A DNA stretch of 64,000 nt from Paragyromitra xinjiangensis (lineage: Eukaryota; Ascomycota; Pezizomycetes; Pezizales; Discinaceae): contig JBCAMK010000009.1 in the NCBI GenBank assembly GCA_038503065.1, positions 558,001-622,000 of the forward strand, in the 5' to 3' direction. Positions 11,336 through 25,217 of the stretch are shown one piece after another. How positions within the stretch are numbered: position 1 is the stretch's first letter; the number at the start of each line of letters is the position of its first letter. Made by a program: the position numbers and the translations under genes. The notes below the pieces were generated by a model. That model saw only the letters and a program-made list of their open reading frames with translations. It had not been told where the DNA came from and searched no databases.

Positions 11336-14300
11336 CTAGACATACCACATGGCATGCTTCAAACCATCGTGAAGAGGTCTGACATCAGGAGCCTCGGTAG
11401 GCAGATCCTTATCGCCAGATCCAGAGGTCCCAGTGGTGATGGTCATACTATCTTCGGTATTGGTCTCATGAGCACGAGCACGATTCGAGGCCAGATGCGC
11501 GTAATAAGCCGCCGGAACTGCAGTAGGTTAGCCCTTTGCCCTTTAGAATAGTCAAGAAGATATTACTAACTCAATGAAACCGAATTGCTAGCACGGCAGT
11601 AGGTGTAGCACGTATTGTAAACCAAAGCCTGAAATGCGTCGACAGGCATCTGATTCTCATCATGAATGACATGATAGTGAACAGGGCGGGCGGTACCCTG
11701 AATAGCATTATGTGCAGCCAAATCTAGAGGTATGTGAGTAGACATTATAAAACAAACAGCTCAAAAAGGGAAGAACTTACAGAAGTCATACTCAGTAGGA
11801 TGAGTGACGTCTCTCTCAACAATGGTGCCCGGCACACAATTACCATTGCGATCTTGGGCGATCTTATCGACGGGGAAGAAGCGTGTGTGGTGGCGCTTCG
11901 AGCAAATTGTGACGGTGATCTTCGGGTTATAATCAGACTGCAAAACTTTGCATGCCTCCCGCATATCATTCAATTCCTCCTCAATGATATGTTGGTATTG
12001 GCCCTCACTAACACCATCACGAAAGTAGAAGATACGCAAAGGGATCTTTCCAGTATTTGCCTTAAACGCGCGGAGGAGTGTACACATGAACTTGATCATA
12101 TTTTTAGTGATGATGACTTCTTTACGATAGCCGTTGGTATTGGCGATCGCAGCGAAGCGGGCACCTTGCACTATAAATTAAAAGACATTAGTATCGCCCA
12201 AACCGATGAGATTTCTTGCTGAGGAACTTACAGTCGACAGAACCAACCATCGAAGCGAAAGAAGGCTTGGCCAGGCCAGGTGCAGGATGGGAAACATCGG
12301 CACCAATAATGATCGATGGATCTTTACCAAAGAGTGGATGATCGCCCTTGTCAAGGTAACAGGTAGCGCCACCCAACTTCGCGTTGAACTTCATTCCAAC
12401 ATTCGAGCAGTACTGAGGCTTGGCTTGTTGGACATGCTTTGATTGCAAACCTGTTTATATCAGTGTAAGAGAGGAGCAAAAGAATTTTGTTCGGGAAACT
12501 CACATTGAGAAGCAACCCCGATATTGATGTCGCAATAAGCTTTTATCTCATTATATGGCTGTGCAGATTTCTGCTGCAAAATGAACACCAACATTTGAGG
12601 CTTGGAGTTAACCTTATTACCAGCCTTTTTGTAAAGTTCGAAGATGTTGGTGCCCACAGCCTTCTTGGAGTCTGCGTACATGATGGGTGGGTCCTTGGTT
12701 TCGATAATACCTCCATGCTGGTTATACGTGGTGATAAAAACGCGAATAAAATTTTTGACTGTAGCCTCATCACAGTATTTAGGGTGGCCGAAAACCATAA
12801 CACCCCAGCCCTTGACAGGATTGGAGATCTTAACGAATTTCTTGCCACGAAGATCCCACTTTCCATCACGAGGAGCGAAGATTTGCTCAGCAGACCCAGG
12901 GCCGTAAGCGATCTTTGGAGTTGGCATGACACGACCAGCAGACTAATTTGAAGTTAACATCAGATTGTCAGTGGAGAGTAGGCATTAGGAATAAACCTTG
13001 ATCATGTTGGTATCAATTTCCATCCCATACTCCTTAAGAAGAGGATCCTTCTTCCAGTCGAGTTGAGCAACATTCGCCTTGATTTGCTCGGCACGAACAC
13101 CGGGACGCTGAACAGTGAATTTGATCATGTCCGCTGTCTGACGATCATCCAGTTTGTAAGGATAACGTTGGCCCTGTTCAGGATGTCAGTATATCAAACA
13201 AATATGATTAAAATCGAGAAAGAGCATACCTCGACAACAAAAGCTAACTCCATTGGGAAGACTTCTCCCTTCTTCTTAGTTTTCACGAGGGGAAGAAGAG
13301 GATACCTCAAACGCAAGTTGTATTGCTTCAAGAAGTAATCAAATGCGGTAATCCTCGTAGTAGTCACCCCACCTTCATTGTTAGGACGCTTAAGATCAAA
13401 AGTGTAATCTTTAGCATTCTGTTCAAACCCGTCAATGCTATAAGTTTTCTTTTGAACTTCGTTATCCCGCTGACGATGTTTGCAATAGAAAGAAATTCGC
13501 TTGATTCGGCGAAGGTCACGCATGATTGCTCCCTTGGGGCCTTCAGTATTGATTCTATTCGCCAATTCTTCAGCGGAATCTAAAATGGTGCGTGTTAGTA
13601 AAGAAACTTGTGAACAGTGTAGGAACACTTACTAATACGTAGCATACGCAATGCAGTTTCCAAGACAGTCCCCTGAGACCAGAAAACTGCGGTAGCCACA
13701 TCGACATTGATGGTGAGACGACCGCCTTCGGTAGCACGAACAGACTGGAAGATACCCTTCCAAGCCTCGACACCACGATCCAATTCACGCGCTCCAGCTT
13801 GTTGGAAGAAGGAACGCTTGATAGCGATGAACTGCTTCGACGGACTCTCACGCATGAGATGATCTAGGAAATTGATACCAACGAGAACATCATTATCAAT
13901 ACGATACCTCCCCTTGACAAAAGCCTCAACAACCTGAAGAGGAACACGTCCAGACTTCTGGATGACCACTTTGTGGGTGTTGTCACGTGGGGTCCTGCGG
14001 GGTCTGCTATCACCATCATCAAGGTCGACAGTGATAGTAGTGCGGTCTCCGAAGGGAAATGCCTTGACAGACCAGGCAAGTTTATTACCTAGTGGAATAT
14101 TATTAGTAACTTAAACAACACCGAGGCCACTTTAGATAGAATGCGTACCATCGAACAGAACGGTATTCCTAGCGGCGCCAAACGAGGACTGGACTTTTTC
14201 GGAGAACCAGATTTTTTTGATCAAGGCGCGTTTCTCATCGCCTTTACCAATGGTGACCTAAAGAAAATAATAGGCCCCTAGTCAGTTGTCTTTCCCAAGT

Positions 14301-14599
14301 CCTAACAGCGGAATATTTCCCTTACATCGTATTGGTTGATGACAGCAGTCGGGAATCTTGTGACAGCATAGGAGTTCAGGCCAATCTTGGCAGCCCTACC
14401 CTTGCTTCCAAAACCGGGACGCTTTGGGAGATCCTAAAAGAGTTGCAACTATTAGTAGGGATTGACGTGAAGACTTTCAACCAAATCATTTCCACAGCCA
14501 ACACAAGCGTGGAAAGCCTTGACTCCAGTTGCGAGCATAAGTGACCAAATGAAGCAGGAAAAGTAGGACTGGACTTACAACTTCTAGGGATGTAGACAT
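11336..14599 (-). CDS. Argonaute (RNA-silencing slicer)
   Basis: Eleven exons: 14599-14579, 14433-14326, 14257-14149, 14088-13633, 13579-13230, 13173-12997, 12942-12504, 12450-12232, 12170-11781, 11723-11571 and 11517-11336. They sum to 867 residues with every phase consistent. Domains in order are an N domain and linker, PAZ (around FDYFLKQYNLRLRYPLLPLV), MID (PTPKIAYGPGSAEQI), and PIWI from about residue 510. The slicer residues are present: Asp in GADVSHPAPG (about 604), Asp in FRDGVSEGQ (about 678), and His in RPVHYHV (about 772). The C-terminus ends in the family-typical aromatic MWYV. Argonaute binds small RNAs and cleaves complementary transcripts. The length and retained triad suggest a working QDE-2-like protein. 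Whether it serves quelling, meiotic silencing or cross-kingdom small RNAs cannot be told here. Confidence 0.96.
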
Positions 14600-17500
14600 T
14601 TTGACTTAGTCTGATACTAATCTCTTGGTGAATTTGGTAAGTTAGATGCTGCTTTTTTATCGAGCGAGAAATTATTAGGAGAAATCAAGCGGAAAACACA
14701 AACCAGATGCTTTATGAAGATGAAGAAGTTGTATGACGAGTTTATGGAGATGGAACGAAGGAGGTGAGTGAAGAAGGTTGAGATGGAGAACGCGGGGGAT
14801 GAAGAATTGCCCTACGGTATGCTAGGGTGAGCCTGTTGAGAACGAACAGTACGTGAATATTACACGATGGTGTTGACTATGGAAGTGGTGGTTGAGAAGC
14901 GGAAGAGGGAGATGGTGAAGGAGAAGGGAAGATGGAGGGGTATTTATGTGGGAGGGATAGAAAACTGCAGACTATGGTGGGAGAGCAGAGAGGAACAACA
15001 GAAAGGGAGCGGGCAGCGCAGCGGGCACGGAGAGCAGGTGCACTAGTTACCCGCAACTCTACAGTACAAACCAAAACTTGATGGAAGCGGCGGTGGGCCT
15101 GAAGCACGGGCCCGAAGGCTTGGTCCCTCAACGTCTCGCCAATCTGCACCTTGATCACTAACGGTTAGTGGCCGCGGGGTGGGGAGACGCGTTGGTCACA
15201 ATCAGGCGGGGTCCACGCACGCTTGGTGACATCAAGTGCAACCTATTTACTTGTCTTCCTTCCCCTAGATGCCTGCAGTTGGCGCGTACCCACTACAAGT
15301 AGTCAGGGCCTCATATTCAGGCAACCCATCGCGCTAGGATTTGTCACGTGCGCATCTCGCGACATCCCCAAACTCTATCTATGCGGCTCAAAGTGGGGTA
15401 GGAACAGGGGTATGGAGAGGAACACAACTTTTAGGTTCAAAATCCCCCCACCATTGGTTTACGGTGGGTGATGATGGGAAACGCCGTAAAATTTAAGTTG
15501 AATGATTCTCACACAGCCGTTCCTAAAATATTGGGGAGTTAAGTTAGGGTAATATTTGCATTCTTGCGTTCTGCTAATCATTTTATAGCGTTGCGCATTG
15601 CAGTCTCGATCAAGAGAATCCAATAACTGATACAGCTGTAGGTCGTGTGGCCGATTATTCCGGCGATCATGACAGCTCTTATTCGATACTGCAGCCAGAC
15701 ACAACTCCATAAAAGGCTTGATACCAAGAAATGCACCAAAATTTCTAAAGATTGAAGGCGAATTATTTATCCAAGACACAAAGACCCCAACTAAGGTTAA
15801 AAGAAGTCAAAAAGTCAAAAAGTCAAGCATTCCAGCACCGTTCACGTGAACGATAATCACTCACTTTATATCCAACAGCCAGGCATCCAATGTACCTACA
15901 ATTCTTATCGAAAAGGGAAACCATTTATGTAACTCATGCAATTTGAAGTGCGGACCATTTTACTGACGTGATTGTTGGATGCCTTAAATAAATGTATTCG
16001 ATTAAATGAGCTGCACTAAGCCCCTGTTTTATTAAAGTACATGTATAGTACAGAGATATCAATAGGCTTGCTGATGACGCCACCCCAGGTTATAGTGAAA
16101 AGAATTGATATTGATTTGTCCCTACAGTCTTTTCACCGCTGTCTTAACCGCCCTGTATAGTTGCTAAATTTCAAGAAAGTCCCAAACCCGCTCGACCAAA
16201 CGACCAAAATAGGAGTCATCAGATCCCGCAAGATTTACTTCATAATCTCAACCTTACCTGTATTTTATTACCATCTACTGTATCGTTTTCCTTCAGTTTT
16301 TCATAACTCAACCCGCGGAACACAAAACACACTCATGAGATAGGTGCAATCACCAACCGCTTCCACGTGCAACCCCATCCTTTCCCCTCCAAAACCTGAT
16401 AACACATCTGATAGATGCAATACCGCCATTGGCCTTCCGTAGCGGTGTGGTTGCACTTAGTTGTGTCATGCGTTCAGCATATCGTAAACGCCAAGCCATG
16501 AGTGATCACCCATGATGACCCCCCAATCCGCACCCAGTCCGCTCCCAGAGGTGTATTTCGCATAACTGAGGAGTGACAGACCTAAACGTCGAAGGTCCAA
16601 GTGCATCCAAGTCCATTCGGCGTCACAAACGAAAATCGATTCCCATAGCAGATCGACGCAGCCCCCGTAGATCTTATCTTCCCACAAACTTCGACTCGAA
16701 TACGTAACAGAATCCTGAAAATTTTCAAATGCTTTTCTTGAAAGCGCATCACCCGATACTAAACCTATATAGATGATTAGTGTCACTGTGTTTGCTAGCC
16801 AATATTAATTTGCGCGGTTGTTTTAAGCATACCCAACGGTGCATTCCTCAACAGAAAATAAAGCCGCCATCCGAAGCTAATGCACGGGGATTCGAAGAGG
16901 AAGTTTTGTCTTGTGTCAATCCCATTTACAAAGAAAAACTCCACCCGGGAGGTTATCTCTGAATAGCTGCAGGTACGACGCTGAACAGGTAAGCTGGTAA
17001 TTCGTCTGGCAGTCATGTATATCTAGTTAAAGTCAGTAACAATCAAACAATCCCTTCAACAGTACAATCAACCTTACCTAAAGCCTAGGCCTGTTATTGC
17101 CTTCACATGAGGTCATATGCAAGGCAGCCACACCCTGCGAGAAAGAACAAGGTTTAAGTGTTGGTAACTCAAATGAAGAATCCCAGTACTTCAACGATCT
17201 GCAAAGGCCGGCTTGTCGTTATGTTCGCTCAAGGAAAAGAAAGGAAAGGCAAAGAAAATAAAGCAAAGAACCCATTGGCCGATATTTCTCACCCTGAAAG
17301 CCCCATGCCCTAATCCAAAGATACCATTTGCTACCCCCAAAAGCCGCTTGTCAACGCCTGGTGTGCATTCCACGAACGCACCGGAAGGTCCACAGTGGTG
17401 AATTAGTATAAATTGCATTTAGCCAAGGCACAACAAATACCAGGCAAAAAGCAGAAAATGAGATACATACAAATGACGAGGTACATATACCGTGCATCAT

Positions 17501-17780
17501 TAAGGGTGTGGAAAACATAATTATGAAAAGAAACAACAAAAACGCCAGTCCGACCCATTTCCCCCCGCTTTATGACATTTTACAAACGAAACAAGAGAAA
17601 TGATCTATATCAACGAAATCCATGTATAAACGATAACACCAAGAGAGACAGCAATAGTAACTATTATTGCAATAGAGATACATCTATATCACATCCTATA
17701 CTCAGTACCTATAACGGCTAGCACTTTCAGTTCATTAGCCTTGCATATCCTGATGGATTTTGAAACAAGTCGTGCTCTAC
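14600..17780. other. 3.2-kb intergenic region
   Basis: No supported gene. It carries the Argonaute promoter, a short tandem (GTCAAAAA repeated near 15808-15829), one TACATGTA (16038-16045), and E-box-like CACGTG cores near 15345 and 15844. Open frames here lack protein-like composition. Confidence 0.4.
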
Positions 17781-18915
17781 TCACAAATAGTTCTGCTCTC
17801 CAGGCTCTGGTGCCAAGGCGTTAAGATCAACAAAGACACCCATATCATTATAATAAGACAACTGCTGGCTTGCAACATAAGGAGCACCAGCAGCCGAATG
17901 CGGCGAATTATAATCAACAGCCGTTGGTGGTGATGGCGGCAACATGCTAGGATCAATCACTGCGGCTGGTATTTGCAATTCGAGGTTGGCATGTGGATAG
18001 TAGGTAGGGTTGGTAGAGGTATGAGCAAGATCCGAACTATAATCGACAGCCATTGGTGGCGAAGGTGGCACTAAATTTGAGTTCATCACCTGGTTTTGAG
18101 TATAGTATTGACTCGAGTGCCGTAGAGGGCTTTGGTTCCACTGAGAGTTCTGAGGTCGTGAATGGGTTTGTTGTTGCGGACTATGCATCCAGCTCTCTCT
18201 AGGCTCAGGTGAACTGCTAGAGGAAGCCATACAGTCTTCGTCGTCGTGGGGATATCCAGGCTCATTACCATCGTCCTCATCTTCGAGATCGCTGTCGGTG
18301 AGAGTCGTGTTGACACCTATATCCTTCAATATTTGATTTGCTTGTTTGCCGCTAGCCAAACCAGTGGTGGATTGAATTTTTGCTGGCGGAAGATTTTTCC
18401 TGAGACGGTCCAGCTCAATCAAGCCCTGGATAAGGACTTGGCACTTGCTCTCCAAAATCTCGACGTAGCTGCAGACGAATTCATCGCGTTAGTTAAATAT
18501 GTGCAATTGGGAGTATTTTTAGAGTTTGCAGGAACAAACATACCCATCTGGATATACCCTGCCTTTTGGTCGTTTGCGCTCCGTGAAAGTGCAAACCTGA
18601 TCGGCCTGGTTGCATCTGTGGCATGGGTTGCTACCGTCGCACTGAGACAATGACAACCACAGTCAGCGCCAGAACACTTTGCATACAGGCACACGGAAAG
18701 AGCAGAGAACTGTCCAAGAACCAACGAAGGTATTTTTTGGCCCTACTTCGAGCACTAAGATAACGACACGATATACACACCTTGCTTTTCTTTAGTCGAC
18801 ACCTGTCACAGGCCTTTCCAACCCTTTTCCTGCTACTGCTGCTGTGTGGAGGTGTCCCATCGAGTTGATCTTGAGAGCGTGGAGAATAATAACCGGGGCT
18901 ACCGAGAGAACTCAT
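17781..18915 (-). CDS. Zn2Cys6 transcription factor
   Basis: Three exons: 18915-18781, 18641-18544 and 18468-17781, giving 306 residues. The first intron splits the binuclear zinc cluster: CDRCRLKKSK ends exon 1 and CDGSNPCHRCNQADQVC starts exon 2, completing all six cysteines. A basic linker (TFTERKRPKGRVYPDG) and a short helix (YVEILESKCQVLIQGLIELDRL) follow, a pattern seen in small fungal regulators of the Fluffy-like group. The rest is acidic, then Ser/Pro/Gln-rich with two PPSPPxAVDY repeats (about 225 and 270), probably an activation region. There is no large fungal-specific TF middle domain. The target genes are unknown, and the Fluffy-like assignment is from memory of the family pattern. 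Confidence 0.85.
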
Positions 18916-21097
18916 CGCGTATAGAATGATGATGGACAGAGATGTATACAGCGGAAATTCAAAGGTAGAAGGGTAAGCAGCAAAAGAATGGGAAGCTGGG
19001 GAAGCCGGAAGATGATAGTTCCCGTAGAAGAGGTATAATTGAGTATTGACTGTTTATATTTCGCTAATTTGGCCTCACTGAACGAACGAGCGAATGAAGG
19101 GCCTAAAGTATTCTGGAGAAAAGAAGATATAGATGAGGCTCGGGTGAGGCTCGGCTTTATATTATAGCTACCACCTGCGTGTGTGGTACCTAAAGGGTTT
19201 CCCCACCCAAAACGTACGGGCAAGAACATTCAATCAGAATCCTAGTTCCCACTCAGAAAGAGCCTATTCCTAGAGACAGTCATGCTGTGGCACAAGGAAC
19301 TAGCCTTGTGCCAATGCTCTGTCCTCAGGATAATTACAATCGGAGTTTAGCACCCAGGTGGACATGGCTCGGATTGAGTAATCGGACTGGCAGGAAACAA
19401 TCTTCTCACCCCAGTAAGTACGTGATCGAGGAATATTCCACAATTTTTTTTTGGGTGCGTAGAGCGCCACCAGGGAAAATAAAGTAGAATCAGAATCGAC
19501 TTCCAGAATGTGCGACATAACCAGTATCACGGTGCTGCCTCATATATTTCAGCACGTGAGAATAAATGTTTAAGGGCAAGACATTGAGAGGGGCAGCACT
19601 CTAACGTCTGTTCGCTGCCCGATACCTTGGCCTGACCCGATTGGTGCATCATGATACATGCGCAGGCATTGTTTGGATTAAGCTTTAAATTGAACCTATC
19701 GAGAGGGTCACCAATATGGTTTCGTCTCCGCAGGCAATGCTCCCACAAACTGCTGCTGCTAGCTCGAATCAAAAAAAAAACAAGATGGCTGTCATATTTA
19801 GAACCTTTGAGGCGATGTTTGCTAGAGGGAGCTTACCCGAAGAGTAGGGCAAGGCGACGGATCTCGGAATACCGACAGGTTTTTGCTCAATATCCAGACT
19901 CGCATGTCATTCCCTGCGCTCTATTGCAAGATCTAACCAATCCAGCATCGTCGGGAACTTATCAAGAGCGAGTGCAGCTTACGCGGTGCATTTCACCAGA
20001 AACTGGATGTGCTTACTTCCCCTCAGCACCCCTGGTGTAAGCGCGGTGGACCCCACACTACACCTCCAGTTAAGGGAATGGACGCCCACGCCCACAGACA
20101 AAAAGAGTGCTTACTGCGCATAGTATCCCACGCTTGGATGAAAAACATGAAGAAAATGGCGAAGAGGGAAAGAACAAAGTGTTCTCCGCGTCCTCGGCAG
20201 TCAAAAACAACCGGGCGTGCACACAGGAATAGCATCCGCTGGCGAAGGAGGGCCAGCCGAAGACCATAATCACTGCTGAGCCCCGTTAAATAAACATATT
20301 TGGGGGGGGGGGATTACATGTAGGTATGTATGTATGTACGAACACTATCCATATGCATTGGATTAGAAAGCATGGGTAGGGAACTTTGTTAGCGATGACA
20401 CATCATTGGCATCTATGCAAGGAAAGGAGATTCTGCCATGGCGGGAAGATTTCGAAACTCGAATTGAGACAATGCGCGGCTGGTCGGCCGAGGGTTAGGC
20501 TGTAGTTGACAAGATACGGTAGATTTCTGTTCAACGGTGAAGCCGCCGAGCCGTTGGGCTGGAGTAGCGAACAATTGTTTCAACGCCGGAACGTCACCGC
20601 TGTAATACCGGTTCCAGACGTTCGTTGCTTGTCACCCCACCTCGCGCTAGCCTTTCCTTCCCCGCCCCACGTCAGTTGCGCCTCCTCTCCGCTCGATCTC
20701 TTCCCCATCCCGTCATCCCAGATCTAACCTCTAAAAAGAAAAGGCAGGAGGATTTGATGGAAGGGGCAGAAAACAGAAGCACAGAAACACAGAAACAAAG
20801 CAGAGGAGGAAGTAGAAACAGAGCTCCACAAGCAGAGCTACCCACGCATAAATTACAAAAGTAGCAATAAAATACAAAAGAGGGGAAATTCGATTTCCCA
20901 CGTATCCAATCTCCAAGCTCGCATAGTTGTCACCAAAGCTTCCCCCAAGAGAACCATCCAACCTCTCCTCTGCAACATCACACCCCCCCCCCGCTAAAGA
21001 GTCTCCTACCAACGTTCTGGGTTTCTAGTAACAACTTAGCTTCAACAAAAGACCTCTAGACGTAATCCCACAGTGAATATTAAATTGACTACCAGAA
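18916..21097. other. 2.2-kb intergenic region
   Basis: No supported gene. It holds the divergent promoters of the Zn2Cys6 factor (-) and the Sds23-like gene (+), a G10 run at about 20302-20312, one TACATGTA at 20315-20322, and purine/pyrimidine-rich stretches near 20730-20990. Confidence 0.4.
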
Positions 21098-23295
21098 ATG
21101 GCTGACCTCCCTCCGTATTCACCTCCGATGGGCCTTACATCACGGGCAAGCATCGGGAGCCTTCGTGGTGCTCCTCACCCACCATCCCCGAGGTCCCCGT
21201 CCCGTCATCCATCTGTCTCACAACAATCGATGGCCGATATACTTTCTAGTCCTCCGCAGCCGAAGCAAGAAGGTGGAATCACCCTGCGTGATTGGAGAAG
21301 CGTCAAGGTTGGGGAATTACTCAGCCAGAAGCAGCTCCGTTTCGTGGACCTCGAAACCCCTGTAGAGTCTGCTTGCCAGGTACGGAATTATTCCCTCAAT
21401 TCAGTTGTTCAAGATCGTTCCGATGTCTCTTTTTCTATCTCCACGGAACGATGGGTGTTGGCGGTAACGATGTCGGGGGAGTGTCGGGAAAAAATGACGT
21501 CTATGTATTCTACCGGATTACTTCCGTAGATTACCAACCTTCGAGAAGCCTTTCTTCACTTCTATGCAGGGACTCTATCCGCTAGCTTTCCATTTTTTAC
21601 ATTTGCTGACATGAGGCTCTTTTAAGATGCTTATCGACCATGAATTGTCATCTATTCCGATCCGCTCGTCTCCCAACGAGCAGTCCGTTTGTGGAACATT
21701 CGACTACAGCGATCTGACGGCTTTTCTTCTCTTGATCATGGGTCTATATCAGCCTGAGGAGGATGAAGACATGTCTTCGTTCGAGGAACTTGCAAAGAAA
21801 GCTCGTGCAGGTTCTGCCATTCCAGTCAAACTTGTTAAGGATCTCGGCAAGAAGGATCCATTCCTTCAAGTCTCCGAAACAGAAGGGCTTTCAAAGGTGG
21901 TGGAAATATTCGGTAGTGGAGTCCACCGAGTCGCGGTTGTCCGCGAGGGAACAGACCAGGTCATTGGAATGCTTAGCCAGCTTCGCCTAGTAACTTTCTT
22001 CTGGGAACATGGTCGGAGCTTTCCCGCAATCGACCAACTTTATCCCCACAACCTCCGTGAACTGAATATGGGTTCTGGAGATGTTATCTCGATAAAGTAA
22101 GCTCTCCTCCCGTTTCCTTGTAGGTGCAGCCAGTTCCATGCTATGGCTGTCACGTAGAGCAGTAAGCAGTAGATCGATTTTGCCTCAGTGGAACTTTAAA
22201 TTTGCACTCCCCTCTCAAAACATCTTTCAGAATACCTTCCTAGATTGACGGACAATTTTGGAAGTCGATATTCTTGGCACCCACACTCATGTGATGGCTA
22301 TCATTGGCTAGGCAAGCGAAGGCTGAAAATGTCGCGTGTTGCGGCAACAGAGTTTAGGAGTGCAGATTTAGGAATTTACCGAGGCTAAACTGGTCTACTT
22401 CACACATGCAGAGCTTTTTTTAATGCGAGCTAATTTTTACTAATCGTTGTGCAGTGGAGATAAAAGGGTTCTCGATGCGCTCGAGCTCATGAATTCGGAA
22501 GGAATTTCCTCATTGGCTGTTATCGATAACCAGCATAATGTAATTGGAAACATTTCCACTTGGGACGTCAAGGTATTTCGCTAGACCCTTAAATTGGTTG
22601 CCTGCAATCAAGCCATCACTATGCCAACTCGTATTTACTGATACGTCTTCATAACACAGTACCTGACCAGATCTAGTTCTATGCCATTGCTAAAGTCTTC
22701 ATGCCTTCATTTCTTATCAGTCATCTTGACTGACAGAGGCTTGAACGATGGCAAAGACTCGTACCCTGTCTTTCACGTGAATTCTCAGTCAACCCTTGCC
22801 CACACCGTCGCCAAACTAGTGGCTACACAGGCACATAGGTAATCACGGAATAATATATTTCCTTATTCAAATGAATCTTACTAACGATATTTGTTTCACA
22901 GGATGTGGGTAGTCGATTCTCCTAGCCCTGCATCAAGCGCTCCACCTACCCCCACAATTCCTCATGCTGTTGCCGTCCCCCCACCATCTTTAGCGAGCCC
23001 TAACCCTCCGTCAGCCTTCCCTCTCTCTGGGCCGCCTACAATGAGTGCTGGCTCAATGCCTGGAGCACATCTCAGTGGCCGACTAATCGGCGTGGTGTCA
23101 CTCACGGATATTCTTAATCTTTTCGCGAGAAGCGCCGGACTAACACCTGTCGACCCGAACGAAGCAAGGAGACAAAGACGAAGAAGCTCGTCTAGTTCGA
23201 TGAGGGCTTCTTTCGACCAGAGCAGCAGAAGCTCCATTGACTTGCGCGAGCTCCGTGAGTCAGCAAGTAGGTCTTCGTTTGAGATTCGTAGATAG
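21098..23295 (+). CDS. SDS23: CBS-domain protein, Sds23/Moc1 family
   Basis: Five exons: 21098-21379, 21627-22096, 22455-22572, 22660-22838 and 22902-23295, giving 480 residues. A Ser/Pro-rich N-terminus (first 60 residues) precedes consecutive CBS motifs: [61 protein letters not shown], and the last pair ending [22 protein letters not shown]. The C-terminus is a Ser/Arg-rich tail ([17 protein letters not shown]). In yeasts this family regulates glucose-responsive growth, cell separation and sexual differentiation, and genetically antagonises PP1/PP2A-type phosphatases. CBS pairs usually sense adenine nucleotides. A Pro-rich insert (residues about 355-400) interrupts the last CBS pair, as in other filamentous fungi. 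The model looks complete. Confidence 0.9.
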
Positions 23296-23948
23296 CTATG
23301 AATTTCAAGGGTACGAAACTCCAGCTTGAGTACCACAGGGGGGTTTTTTTTGAAAGAGACAGTTCATTTGTATCATACGCACAGACGTAGCGTGAGCCGC
23401 ATCCGTATTTTTTTTTTTTCATTTTTTCTCCTACCGTCATATAACAGCATTTATTTCCCTGGGAAGCCTAGTCACTACATGTAGTCAGGAAGGGAGGTGT
23501 GCACATGTTATGAAATATGTCGAAAGCTTCTATATATTACAATAGGAGCATATCGTGCATGTATCAAATTAAGTAACCTCAACCAAAAGCTCGGTTAAGC
23601 TATATACTGTATATAGACCAAGTACCCTTTCATCGAGCCGAGCGCGCCTTGGATGAGATCTATATTCTACGGGGCTTATAGCGAGTCGTAGGTCAGCCTT
23701 ATCGTAGTGTGTGGGATCGGGTATGAAAAGTGGCTTTTTCAAAAGTGCACGCAGGTGCGCAGATACCGGGGCTGCGTGCGCGACCTTCGAGTGCGCAAGC
23801 ATGATGCGCTAACGCCACGGAAATAATTTTCTTAGCGTCCGCTACCCTTGTCGCATGGAACAACGCGGCGAACGTCCAACGTCCTTCCCCGCAGAACGAA
23901 AGCGACCATCGTCTTCCTCTTCCTCCCTCTCCTTCATATTAGCAAATC
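23296..23948. other. Intergenic between SDS23 and MRP4
   Basis: No gene was seen. A T12 run is near 23407-23418 and a TACATGTA palindrome at 23476-23483, about 180 bases after the SDS23 stop. Confidence 0.45.
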
Positions 23949-25217
23949 ATGATTCTCAGGAATCATCTTCTACGCCAGGGTTGGTGCTCTCCTAAGTCTC
24001 GGTTAGGGACGAATCAAGACAAGTTCTAGACTGCTGACGGTCTTCCTTCAGCCCGGTTATCCTCGCAATCACTATCGAATGCTTCGAGAGTATTGGCGCA
24101 GAGGAATCTGACTACCTCAGGGAATAAGGAGCAAGAAGTAAGATTAGGGAGTGGTGACAGTACAGGATCAGCATTCTCTCCTGCGGAAGCGTATACCAAT
24201 TTCAAGCATTTCAGTACGTCAAGCATCAAACCATCCTTCACCCTCTCTGTTTTTACCCAATAGTCTTTTAGAGTTCCCAATTGGAATATGGAGTTCTCCG
24301 GCTAGTTCCTAGCACTGGGTTGTGCTAGGGCTCTGGTACAGATGAAGGGATACACTCAGCTATATTAAATCTAGGCATCGATAATATATCATCACCCCCG
24401 AAAGACATACGCTAACATTTCATGCGTTCCAGAAAACACAACCGCTAAACTAGGAACAAATGTCGCACCTCACTACCAGCCATACGCCCTCGTCAACCGT
24501 CCCCCTTCACCTCAGGACATAACCCTTGAGCTCCTCCTTGCTTCTGGGGCGCACCTTGGGCATCTCACTTCTCTGTGGAACCCAGGTAATGCACGCTACA
24601 TCTACGGAGTCCGCGACGGTATTCATATCATCTCCCTCGAGATCATTGCGGCACACCTCCGCCGTGCAGCTAAGGTTGTCGAAGGCATTGCCCGTAATGG
24701 CGGTACCATCATCTTCCTTGGTACACGCGAAGGGCAATCCCGGTGTGTCGTGCAAGCGGCCCGTCTAGCAGGTGGTTTCCACGTGTTTGACTGGTGGGTA
24801 CCAGGGACCATCACGAATGCCCAAAAGATCCTCGAGTATGGAAAGGTAGTTGAGAAGGATATGAGGGATCGGGTGGTCAGTGAAAAACCGATCGAAGATG
24901 CGAATGCAATCAAGCCAGATCTGGTAGTATGTTTTAGCCCGCTAGAGGATAAGGTTGCGTTGCATGAGTGTGCGTTAGCAGGGGTGCCGACAGTTGGAAT
25001 TATCGATACGGATGTGGACCCAACGAGGGTTACGTATCCGATTCCGTGTAACGATGATAGGTTTGTTTTGTCTCTCCGCCGCGTGTCTCGTTAGAAGTGC
25101 TAATTCCTGGTTTGCAGTTTGAGGGCCGTGCAGCTGGTTGCCGGAATTCTCGGGAGGGCGGGGGAGACGGGACGAAATGCGAGAATTAGAGCCGCAGAGA
25201 TGGCAGCATTTTCATAG
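23949..25217 (+). CDS. MRP4: Mitochondrial small-subunit ribosomal protein uS2m
   Basis: Four exons: 23949-23979, 24052-24213, 24433-25060 and 25118-25217, giving 306 residues. The N-terminus (MILRNHLLRQARLSS) is Arg-rich and acid-free, as in a mitochondrial targeting peptide. The uS2 body follows: LELLLASGAHLGHLTSLWNP, YIYGVRDGIHIISLE, GTIIFLGTREGQ, FHVFDWWVPGTITN, PDLVVCFSPLEDKVALHECA, VPTVGIIDTDVDPTRVTYPIP, and SLRAVQLVAGILGRAGE in the last exon. It is a component of the mitochondrial 37S subunit near the mRNA entry side. The long second intron (24214-24432) could hide a small exon, but direct joining already gives a continuous protein. Confidence 0.93.

Noticed and set aside
19651..20040. 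129-codon plus-strand frame upstream of the SDS23-like gene
   Set aside because: Composition is not protein-like, and no homologue is recognised.
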